DNA from: Gautieria morchelliformis
Lineage: Eukaryota > Basidiomycota > Agaricomycetes > Gomphales > Gomphaceae
DNA length: 64,000 nt
Direction: 5' to 3'
Assembly (NCBI GenBank): GCA_015179125.1
Contig: WHVA01000236.1
Coordinates: 62,001 to 126,000 of the forward strand
Part shown: piece after piece, positions 56,049-64,000 of the stretch
How positions within the stretch are numbered: the first letter of the stretch is position 1
Layout of the letters: each line of letters begins with the position of its first letter
The notes under the pieces: model-generated
Told to the model about the DNA's origin: nothing
What the model saw: the letters and a program-made list of their open reading frames with translations, nothing else
Database searches by the model: none
Translations under genes and position numbers: made by a program

Positions 56049-57756
56049 ATGCCTCGCCCTGGCAACCCTAAACCTGTTCGTCACATGTACAGCAAGGATC
56101 TGCGGGTCGCGTTATACACCAAAAATTCAAGCTCAACAAGAAATCAACCGATATTGCAATTGACCTCGATATGTCACTACGTGTAGTTCAACGCACAATC
56201 AAACTCTGGCGGGATGTTGGAGACGTCGTGGCAGAGCCAAAGCGGCTATCTCATGGGTCAAAAATGACCTCAGCTCAGAGTGAAGTAAGTAATTCATGTC
56301 TGTGTTTAGCTGTAGCTTATTTTATTTTATAACAGTTTCTTCTTGCGCTTCTTGAACGCTCGCCCGATCTTTACCTCAATGAGCTTGTCGAAGAGCTAGA
56401 GGTGCAGCATGGTATTTTAGTAAGTATATCAACTGTCTGGAGGACGCTTCGACATCTTGGCTTGCAAAGAAAGAAAGTGAGTCATTAAATCCTCGAAGAA
56501 TGACAACCTTTATATTTGTCTCCAATCCAGCTTTCACGGGCAGCCACAGAGCCCTGTGAAGCCTCGCGGACTGCTTTCCAGTTTCGTATTGGTAGTGAAC
56601 CACCGGACCGTTTGGTTTTCACAGATGAAAGCGCAATTGACCTTCGCACAACGTATAGACTAATGGGATGGGCTTACAAGGGATGTAGGCCTCGAGTGTG
56701 AGCACGTTTCCAAAGGGGCGAAAGGTAACGATTTGTGCACGGGCCTCCATTATTGTATCGCTAATATCCACTCAGATTTTCAATCCTTCCAGCGCTCTCA
56801 CAAGATGGAATCATCTATAGCCATATCAAATTAGGGGCATACTGTTGGGTGCATTTATGCTCCTGCACCAAAATCAAGCATAATATATCCAATTTGTTGT
56901 GTGGCCTTCCAATTTCTTCTCACATTGTTCTTGTATTATGCATCCATTTCTCTGGTTATTTTCGAAATTTTCCACTCATTTCTTATCTCTCTATTTCATC
57001 TTGTTATTCCTGCTTTCACAAGCGGCTGCACCCAGCGGAGTCTGAAATGACTTCGACGCGCGAGCTCTTGGGCGCTAAAGGGCCGGGTAGTAGTACATGC
57101 GCAGTGGAACACATTTCCCCCTCTCTCAGTGACCACTAAATTCACTGAGAGAGGCAAGTAAATTAGTCTAGTAGTCTTTGCATTTATTGACCTAGAAATC
57201 CTCTATAGTGAATTGATTTCTAGGTAGTGTATAATATATTTATAGTGACCACTAAATTCACTGAGAGAGTGAATTGATTTCTAGTCTATTCTTTTGAATA
57301 ACAAGTCCATACCTACTGCCTATAATTCCTGTCCTCTACACATACGACGGTCCAGAGTTCCTTGGGTTTCTGAAGGGCCTTTTAGAGGTAATGAACCCTT
57401 ACCTGGCACCACAGAGCGTTCTTGTTATGGATAACTGCGCCATTCACCACATACCTGAGGTCTCACTCTTATGTGCCCAAAGGTTTTTACCATTATACAC
57501 TGTTTTCACTAGTGTCTAATCTTGCATTTGCAGAGGAATCAAACTGATGTATCTTCCGCCGTACTCGCCCGATCTCAACCCGATCGAAGAATCATTCTCC
57601 TTCATCAAAGCTCACCTCAGACGTCATGGTGCCGAGTTCCGTGCATGTGTTGCAAGTAAGGAGAGGGCTGAGCTATTCATGTTTCTCTATGAGGCACTGG
57701 ATCGGATTACACGCAGACATGCGCGAGGGTGGATGAAGGACTGTGGCTATCTGTAG
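56049..57756 (+). pseudogene. Tc1/mariner (DDE_3) transposase, interrupted by a solo LTR
   Basis: Exon 1, 56049-56284: MPRPGNPKPVRHMYSKDLRV, then after a one-base frame change STDIAIDLDMSLRVVQRTIK (helix-turn-helix). Intron to 56335. Exon 2, 56336-56476: LLERSPDLYLNELVEELEVQ and VWRTLRHLGLQRKK. Exon 3 from 56531: LVFTDESAIDLRTTYRLMGW (first catalytic D) and YKGCRPRV, then a TGA, ARFQRGER and, after a short intron, LPALSQDGIIYSHIKLGAY. The solo LTR follows. Then GPEFLGFLKGLLEVMNPYLA, SVLVMDNCAIHH (second D), an intron, and LMYLPPYSPDLNPIEESFSF (catalytic E), ending at 57756. The gene length and order fit the family. It is dead through the frame change, the stop and the LTR. Terminal inverted repeats were not located. 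Confidence 0.88.
56843..57340 (+). repeat. Solo LTR of the Copia-2 family
   Basis: 498 bp, TGTTGGGTGC...CCTCTACA, flanked by a perfect CATAC duplication (56838-56842 and 57341-57345). It is the same length as the Copia-2 LTR and differs at roughly twenty positions, so it is older. It marks a copia insertion that later recombined out. Confidence 0.95.
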
Positions 57757-57967
57757 TGCAGTTGTACTACTGTAATGTAATTTTTTTGTTGTCAGAATGT
57801 TGAAAATTATCTGCAATGTGATGGATGATATTGGTAAACAACACTTAGTAGTGCAAAAAGTACTCATTGTAAGTGCCCGCTCTTCCTACAGTGGCTACAG
57901 GATCTCATAATATTATATGTCATGCGTTACATGCGGTCTTTCCCAGCTCATCTTCTCTCTTCACCTG

Positions 57968-60107
57968 TCATTTCCCCCTCATTAACATAATCCCAACTCT
58001 CTGGCAGGTCTGAAAGAGATTCGTTACATACTGCCTGTATGGCTCAGTGGCCTGTAAAGTGTACCCATCGGCGTCCAAAAATACAACCTTAACGAAGTCT
58101 GGTTTCAGCCATTCCAGAGCAGTCTCCTGAGAAAGCGTTAACCATTGAATCAAGAGTTTGGAGAATGGCTTCAAGCCCGTGGAGAAGTTTTTCGCGGCAT
58201 CCTGTTGCTTTAACCTATCAAGGAAACTTCCCCTAGCTTGTAACACAGGTAACTCGTCGGAGAGCATCGTTTGACGGTAATTCTGTTCTAGTAGCGCAAG
58301 TGCCCCCTTGGTCTCCAGAATCTCCAGAATCAACCAAAATAAAACCCATATAAACGACTCCAGGTCGTCAATTACTTGGTGCACAACTTGCGTTCCAGAG
58401 TCCCAAGCAACAATAAGCGCCTGAGACATGAAAGGCAGCATACCCTAGAACCATGTAAATCACAAGCCGCACACAACAACTAAAGACCCACCAAGCGATG
58501 CTTTGCTAATTCCCGCTTCTGATCCATCCAACGAATCGCCTGGTCCCCATCGCATATGAATCCCACACATCTAGTAACTTCTCGAGTCATGGCAAAACTG
58601 AAGCAAACATAAAAAAAACGAAAGGACTGATGTGAAAGACGGTACGTACTCGGCCACAGGCGGCCCTCAGCTTCATCCATCAGCATGACGTTCCTGACGC
58701 TTACGTCGCGGTGCAACCAGCTGTTCTTAAACAGCCCAAAATTCCCTGTCAATCACCATTATAGGTAAATCATGTCCGATGCCCTCTTCGTTCACATACC
58801 CAACATGGCGTGCACTATGCAACGCACGAGCAATTGAGGACTTTGTGCAGCTCGCAGTGACGTCCCTCGGGTCTCAAAAACAGATCGCATATGTATTCGT
58901 TCGTCAGGCCTAACCCCGGCGTATGGCTCTGGCGCACACACGGGCCAATACGTTGCGTCATCAGGTATGAGCTTATCCATTCCGTCCTCGACAGGGTATG
59001 AGACAAGGATGTCTGGCAGTCCAAATCCACCCGATAATGCTCCAAACATTGTGCCTTCTTCGTTATGGGTTTTCAATGGCCATGAATCTTTCAGAATGAC
59101 AGTGTCCGGCAAGAGAAATGATATTCCTCCCTTCAACCTCAAGGGTTCTCGACTGTCAGTCTCTTTTCCAGGCTGAGAACGCGGGGGTTGGTGACTTCGT
59201 AAGTTATACCGGTGAGTGGACGAAGGTTGAGCGGGAGAACCATCGGTGGCGGTTGCACCTTCAAACCCAATTGTTAACTACTGGCCCAGATCTCTAAACG
59301 TCAAAACGCACCCTTCTTGACCAAAAGATACACACGTGTTGCTCGTCCGCGAACGCAACGTCGGTCACAAAGTGTTTTCGAAATCTTGAATATACCCCTC
59401 TCAGGAATCGCAATGTCTGTGATGGTACGAGTAGTATCAATTCCAGCGTGGTTTGTGTCGGTCCAAGAATTAATCCCAACCACTCCGCGGACAAATCCTT
59501 TAAAGCCTCCCTCCTTCGAGAGGTCAAGTTCCGGCATAACAACCAGACCCATGCGAGAATAAAATCCGAAGCGCACCCCCATCCTTGCGTTGTTGAAATG
59601 GATAACAGTGACGAAGAGTCTATCCAATTGGTGTGTGAACATACAGCGCACGTACGTGCTTGACTGCAGGATCAAACCAGGCCAGTTATTCTTCACCTCT
59701 ACGCAAATTTCAGCCTCGTTCCATGAGAGCTTCGGACTTCGAGCCTCAGCTCTTACCAACAGACTGACAACCAACAAGGTCTGGTTTTAGGGGGGAGTCT
59801 GTGTCAAGTCCTTCAGCCATTTCCCGACCGTACACGTAAAACTGAAGACCTCGGTGGATATTGCCATTCGGCAGCTTTTGGGAGGAGATGGACAGAATCT
59901 TGTTGAGTAACCACTCCACGGCGCATAATGAGCGCTTTCTGGACCAGTGCGGCTGGGCCATTCCTTGAAAGTGTCGGTTGGGCTGTCCCAGAACACGCCA
60001 GGTTTCAGTTTGGATAGGACAGTGTCGACAATTTTTTGATCCGCCCGACAGCGCTCTTCAAGCAGAGAATTACTCTCGAATATCGCAGCGGAGAACTCGC
60101 CCTTCAT
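57968..60107 (-). CDS. FunK1 fungal-type protein kinase
   Basis: FunK1 kinases (PF17667) are a large, fungus-specific kinase family amplified in Agaricomycetes; substrates are mostly unknown. The first in-frame ATG is at 60107 (MKGEFSAAIFESNS). Then FYVYGREMAEGLDTDSPLKP (59880-59800), the N-lobe-like segment LSWNEAEICVEVKNNWPGLI (about 59720), DLSKEGGFKGFVRGVVGINS, DERIHMRSVFETRGTSLRAA (about 58890), the catalytic loop SWLHRDVSVRNVMLMDEAEG (about 58715; HRD and N present), CVGFICDGDQAI in the place of DFG (about 58550), and a last exon to the stop at 57968 (VAWDSGTQVVHQVIDDLESF, IWVLFWLILEILETKG). Introns separate these. Between residues about 60 and 70 the reading changes frame (about 59930) without obvious splice sites, so the N-terminus may be damaged or an intron was missed. 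Confidence 0.8.
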
Positions 60108-60690
60108 CAGCTTTTTCAATCATCCTGGGTCCGAATGTGTGATTCATGAGATTTACTGGAACTGACGCTATATGGTGTGCTCGTCAACAGAAGCTTGAGA
60201 GATTGGGGCGGTGTTGATGGCATCTGGAATAACAAATATCGAGAATTAGAGGCAGACAACAAGTAAAGAACTATGTTGTGCGAGTCTGAGAGGCAGAGCT
60301 GTTGTCAACATGTGGACAAGTCACGTGACAAGTGAACCATCTACATTCTTGCGGTGTGTTGGTGGTAGCGGCCTCAAGGTTAAATACCAATAATGTGCCG
60401 TGCGCTGCCTCAGACGGTACTAAGGCCGCCGATCTCAATATCCATAATTCTCTAAATTGTTCTTTTTGATGTATATAGTAAATCTAATTATTGTGTCCTA
60501 CTGGCATAATTCTGCTTGCCTCCCTCCCTCTCACACCTTCTTAGCAAGCTTCCTTATAGCCTTTCTAGCCGCTCCTTTGATGAAATTCGCGTCACCCCAT
60601 GACATCCCGATGTTGGCCATGAGACATCAGCCGTCACCTCCTTCAGTTCATTTAGGAAGTAAACGTTGTTTGCTTCAAATTTACCTTTGA
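60108..60690. other. Intergenic
   Basis: Upstream region of the FunK1 gene and downstream of the gene at 60690. 'atataaatgcaaagg'-like AT tracts occur but no promoter element could be supported. No gene. Confidence 0.35.
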
Positions 60691-62198
60691 ATTCGTCAAT
60701 GTTCCGCCCCTAGCCTCAGGCCAATTAGGACATCGTCAAGAAACTCTTCGATGCTTGGGTAACGATGTCACCGGGAGTCGCAGGGGTCAACTGTTCCGGT
60801 CTCTTGTCAGGATTGACTGGAGTAACAGGGTGGTTCAGGACCATGTTCTGAGCAAACATTGATAGTCAATTGGTGGGAACATCATCATAGGAAATGATCC
60901 TTGAAGACCCAATGCAGCCCGGCAGGTTCGCCGTTGACCCTTCATCGGTCTTCTCTTTTTGAATGGAGTCTTTGCGATAATGGAAATCTTCGAAGTGAGC
61001 GTTGTTTGAGGAACTTTCAGAGTGACCCCGTGAATGTTAGAAACCTAAATTCGCATTATTAGCAGCGAGTAATACATATAAATGCAAAGGTTGTACTCAC
61101 CAAGGCTGTTACCCAGGACTGGAGTTGGCACCATGATAAATGCTGTGCTCTCCGTTCTTATTCAGTTTGCAGACTTTTGAAGCACATGCCGGTTTGCCAC
61201 AGTTTGAATACTCTGCCTTCAACGCCTCCATGAAATCCCTTTCCCGTTTTGTCGGTAGGCCATGCTCTTCGATCTCAGATCCTTCAGTGTCAGAATCGGC
61301 GTTCAAGTCCTGAATACGAGCTTTCTTCTTTTTGCCCCTGCCAGCTGCATTTGTCACAGTTTTGTCCCTTTTCCTGGAAAGTGTATGGCGAAGCGATGCG
61401 ATGTACTATAATTCTTATAATATCAGATGCGGCTGCCATGCGAAGTCACACGCACACGTACACTTTCATCCAGAACGATGTCTACTTCCACGCCACTGGC
61501 ATCGCCCTTTTCTTCCTTGCCTGAGCGCCCTTCACATCATCCTTGAGGTTTTCCCAGTCCTCTTCTTTTGCCAGTTTCGAAAGGTGTTTATCTCGCACAC
61601 CTTTGAGCCGGTAAGCTAGGTGCGGCATCTTTTTCACTGTTTGATAGCACCCTATCGCTTTGAAGATACATCCTCGACCTTCTTGTAACTGACATTGGCA
61701 GGAAGCTTCACACGCTCAACAAACCCTTGGCTTCAGTGCCGTCGGAACACCAAGATAATTACTAGGCCGTGAAATGAGCATCAAATTATAAATGAAAATA
61801 TGATGGCATACCAGGTTCATCAATATCCTTTACCTGTTTGGGAACTGCCACCTCTACTAACTCTTCAGACTCTGAGTCTCGATTAGGGTCGTTGGGCTCG
61901 GCTTCGGACTCGGATGCACTTTGAGCCGGCTGGGTCTCTTCCTCATATGAAGACCCTGACTCAGATTCTAAGTCTTCAAAAGTTACTTTTTTTGCCGCCT
62001 GACGTTGCGGTCGAAAAGTGCTAGTAGTTTGAACAGATTCTAAATAACTGGTGAGCTTGAAATAGCATCATTATATATAAATCAACCTTTGCCCTGAATT
62101 CCCGCTATGTCAGGTGACAGTTCCTCTGGAGGTTCTTTGACCTTTTTCATTGCTCGTGTTGACTTGGTGGGCTGTCTTGTATTTTTGTTATTTCCCAT
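60690..62198 (-). CDS. Unrecognised acidic, multi-exon protein typical of basidiomycetes
   Basis: ATG at 62198: MGNNKNTRQPTKSTRAMKKV, donor near 62093, then QAAKKVTFEDLESESGSSYE and an acidic Glu/Ser/Asp tract (ESEAEPNDPNRDSESEELVE). Next (about 61720-61540) come VKLPANVSYKKVEDVSS and AYRLKGVRDKHLSKLAKEED, a ubiquitin/PB1-like looking segment. Then VTNAAGRGKKKKARIQDLNA (basic, nuclear-localisation-like), TKRERDFMEALKAEYSNCGK, CASKVCKLNKNGEHSIYHGA (Cys-rich), and a C-terminal exon with NHPVTPVNPDKRPEQLTPAT and DIVTQASKSFLDDVLIGLRL ending near 60690. The order matches a protein type seen repeatedly in Agaricomycete genomes, whose role is unknown to me; charge and basic patch suggest the nucleus. 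Some segments (61740-61650) change frame, so decay or missed introns are possible. Confidence 0.55.
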
Positions 62199-62559
62199 TG
62201 TTGGTAAGGCAAGTCGAACTTGGTCGGGTTATGCTGATTCATAATAGGCGGCTTGCCGCACTGCACCATCGACAACACCATGCACCACAGACACTTCAGC
62301 CTCTCTTGGTTCGGCACTCGTCTTCCATATGAACTTGCCCCGGGCTTCGAAGCATCTGCTGACCCTGTTCTTCAATCGCGCCTTTGCGCTTAGCTCCACA
62401 GGCTCGCCGTCAAGTACCAGCAGCTCCCTGTCAACTCCCCCATAACCCCAGTGGCCAACTTCTGTGAGTATCCCTGCCCGTATTCCTCATACCAGGGTGT
62501 CTGACCACTTGACTCCCGCAGAGTGCCACGGCCCAGGCACATTCATGTCCCAGGGCACG

Positions 62560-62980
62560 TGTACCTGCACCCGCACCCGCCGCCGCCCGTTCCCCCACCA
62601 CCCCGTCCCGTCCTCCTGCACCAGCTCGCCCACCCCAGCACCTCCGCGCCCCTCACCCCGCTGCGTACGCGTGCACCCCCGCATCCTTCGCGTCGTCGCC
62701 CAACCCGTCCCCGCACCTGCGCCCATACCTGCACCCGCACCTGCACCTGCACCCGCCGCCGCCCGCTTCCCCACCACCCTGTCCTCCTACACCAGCTCGC
62801 CCACCTCTGCCCCGCGTCCTTCGCGTCGCCGCCCAACCCGTGCCTGCACCCGCACCCGCACCTGCACCTGCATCTGCACCCGTACCTGCACCCGCACCCG
62901 TACCTGCACCCACACCCGCACCTGCACCCGCACCTGCACCTGCACCCGCACCCGCCGCTGCCTGCTTCCCCACCACCCCA
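62560..62980. repeat. CCCGCACCTGCAC minisatellite (right arm), three long units
   Basis: Short units 'gcacccgcacctgcac' sit inside about 200-bp units that also hold 'cgccgccgcccg', 'accaccccgtcctcc' and 'caccagctcgcccacccc'. Open in several frames as Pro/Ala, Arg/Cys/Thr or His/Leu repeats. Confidence 0.85.
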
Positions 62981-62999
62981 TCCTCCTACACCAGCTCGC

Positions 63000-63340
63000 C
63001 CACCCCAGCACCTCCGCGCCCTTCACCGCATACGCGTGCGCCCCCACGGTTTCCGAGCTCAAGAACATGTCAGGATCGGTGAAGTTGCCTTATGGTGGAT
63101 TGGCACTCGGTGCGGAAGGGATCAAAGATGCTATTACGAACTTTGATGATGCGTATGTTCCACATTATATGATCCCTCAGATTTTTGGGGCTGATGCTAC
63201 ACAGGAGGAAATCCGACATCGAGAATGAACGCCTACTGTCAGATCTCACTGATCCAATGTCAGAAGAAGCTAAGCCCTTCCTCTCCAATCCTACGACACC
63301 ACCCTCTTCTGGAGATTCTCCTGTAGTGGGTTCTCACCAT
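63000..63340 (+). pseudogene. Unrecognised coding fragment in the inverted-repeat arm
   Basis: The open frame VSELKNMSGSVKLPYGGLAL, AEGIKDAITNFDDAYVPHYM, IPQIFGADATQEEIRHRE ends at 63228. In the next frame it continues as RLLSDLTDPMSEEAKPFLSN, PTTPPSSGDSPVVGSHH to about 63340. A diverged copy lies in the left arm (55140-54960). It looks like the end of a real protein; family unknown. A single base change of frame separates the two parts in this copy. Confidence 0.4.
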
Positions 63341-63605
63341 TAGTACAAAGTAGCAAACAAAATTAAAACCTGGATTGAACTACATACAGTAAGCTAAGCT
63401 TGCCCTCAGCACCCAAAATGCAAAATAAAAAATGCTTGTTTTATTTGGATTTTTTAGTTCTATGCCCTAGCTATGGTCCACATAGCATCAGATATGAAAT
63501 TTCAAGCGAATCAGAGCGATATCAAGCAAGATATCGTTGTTCGAAGTTCACGCGCTAAAACAGAAGCAAATCCAACGCGCGCCTTAGGTACTGCAAACGG
63601 GTGTA

Positions 63606-63860
63606 CCGTCTTTTTACAGTACAGCGTTTTCAAAAAACCTTGACGTGGCGCACTTTTTTTTTTTCTCAGAGGCACTCATGCCCATTAGGCACTGGAGCAG
63701 CAGCAGCACAAACCCCCTACACGATGTCTAGCGGTAACCTGGAGCCCTTGGGGCCACCGCCGCCGTATTCAGATCAAATAGTACGATCATCCTTGCTTGA
63801 TTCATCCGTCCATACAAACTGACTGGCCACAAAATGAGTTTGCACCTCTCCCATCCATTG
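63606..63860. other. Flank with a short ORF
   Basis: Outside the inverted repeat. A plus ORF ends MSSGNLEPLGPPPPYSDQIV (63724-63822), possibly an N-terminal exon, unsupported. Confidence 0.25.
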
Positions 63861-63862
63861 TG

Positions 63863-64000
63863 CTCATCCAATCTCATCTCGTTCCGTGGCCTGTCGTCTC
63901 AGTAACTTGTAGGAGAGGCCGGCATTCTGGATTGCATAGTGAAGCATTGTTATAGCCATGAGGATGTTGTGCTCTAGCGCAAGCCAGTCCTGCAGTTCAT
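63863..64000 (-). pseudogene. Tc1/mariner-like transposase fragment at the window edge
   Basis: Reading in from 64000: ELQDWLALEHNILMAITMLH, YAIQNAGLSYKLLRRQATER, DEIG, stop. This is the helix-turn-helix end of DDE_3-type transposases in Agaricomycetes (AGxSYKLLRRxAxERDE). It starts outside the window and ends in a stop before the catalytic domain, so it is a fragment or is interrupted. Confidence 0.65.

Larger units (their letters stand above)
62560..63605 (+). repeat. Right arm of the large inverted repeat
   Basis: Reverse complement of 54666-55445, ending ...CTGCAAACGGGTGTA. TA dinucleotides lie at both outer ends (54666-54667 and 63604-63605). The arm is longer than its partner because its minisatellite (62560-62980) is expanded. 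Confidence 0.85.

Noticed and set aside
25057-57139. Short ORFs of 68-113 codons repeated at five places (25057, 29797, 46035, 50739, 56849)
   Set aside because: They lie within the five LTR copies and differ only as the LTRs differ; no sign of coding selection.
62464-63146. 254- and 207-codon ORFs
   Set aside because: The first two thirds are the CCCGCACCTGCAC minisatellite; only the last about 90 codons look like protein and are listed as a fragment.
1-64000. rRNA genes, Polinton-like or envelope-bearing elements, toxin genes
   Set aside because: No capsid-, envelope- or toxin-like domains and no rRNA motifs were seen; the virus-like elements present are Copia-type only.

Overview
The window is repeat-rich nuclear DNA of a basidiomycete fungus, most likely an Agaricomycete. 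The evidence is the gene families: a FunK1 fungal-type kinase, a DUF6533 membrane protein, a DUF6698-like gene, basidiomycete pogo/CENP-B and Tc1/mariner transposases, short GT-AG introns, Copia elements primed by a half initiator-Met tRNA, and Helitrons with RepHel proteins. No rRNA, tRNA or CRISPR was found. Species cannot be assigned.

Region 1-7.2 kb: a block bounded by inverted repeats (left parts 1-475 and 1975-2115, right part 4562-5092) holds a decayed RAD6/UBC2 ubiquitin-conjugating enzyme fragment. It is followed by minisatellite arrays (5.1-5.5, 6.3-6.6, 6.6-7.1 kb). Region 7.6-15.9 kb: host-type genes on the minus strand, namely a DUF6533 membrane protein (7612-9397), a DUF6698-like gene (11432-12954) and an unrecognised multi-exon locus (13.85-15.7 kb), with 93-bp and 119-bp tandem repeats between them.

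Region 15.9-42.2 kb is one nested transposon stack. An old Copia element (Copia-1, flanked by GAAAC) is split by 19.5 kb. The split holds a small AT-rich insertion (flanked by TCCCTGG), into which two Helitrons are stacked head to tail at a single A|T site (20784-32195 and 32196-39855). A young full-length Copia (Copia-2, 25051-30305, flanked by GCAGG) sits inside Helitron-1. Copia-1 also carries a 1.27-kb solo-LTR-like insert in its 5' LTR and a 0.4-kb insert in its integrase region.

Region 42.2-52.1 kb: poorly coding DNA with two weak minus-strand loci, a second young Copia (Copia-3, minus, 45895-51086, flanked by TTGAT), and a third minisatellite array related to those at 5-7 kb. Region 52.1-64 kb: a pogo-like transposase (minus) interrupted by a 0.4-kb palindrome and cut at its N-terminus by an 8.9-kb segment (54666-63605) with long inverted ends. 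Inside that segment are a Tc1/mariner transposase holding a solo LTR, a FunK1 kinase gene, an unrecognised acidic nuclear-type gene and proline-coding minisatellites. The window ends in another Tc1-like fragment.

The genes do not form a pathway. The region reads as a transposon-accumulating compartment with a few multi-copy fungal genes between the elements.
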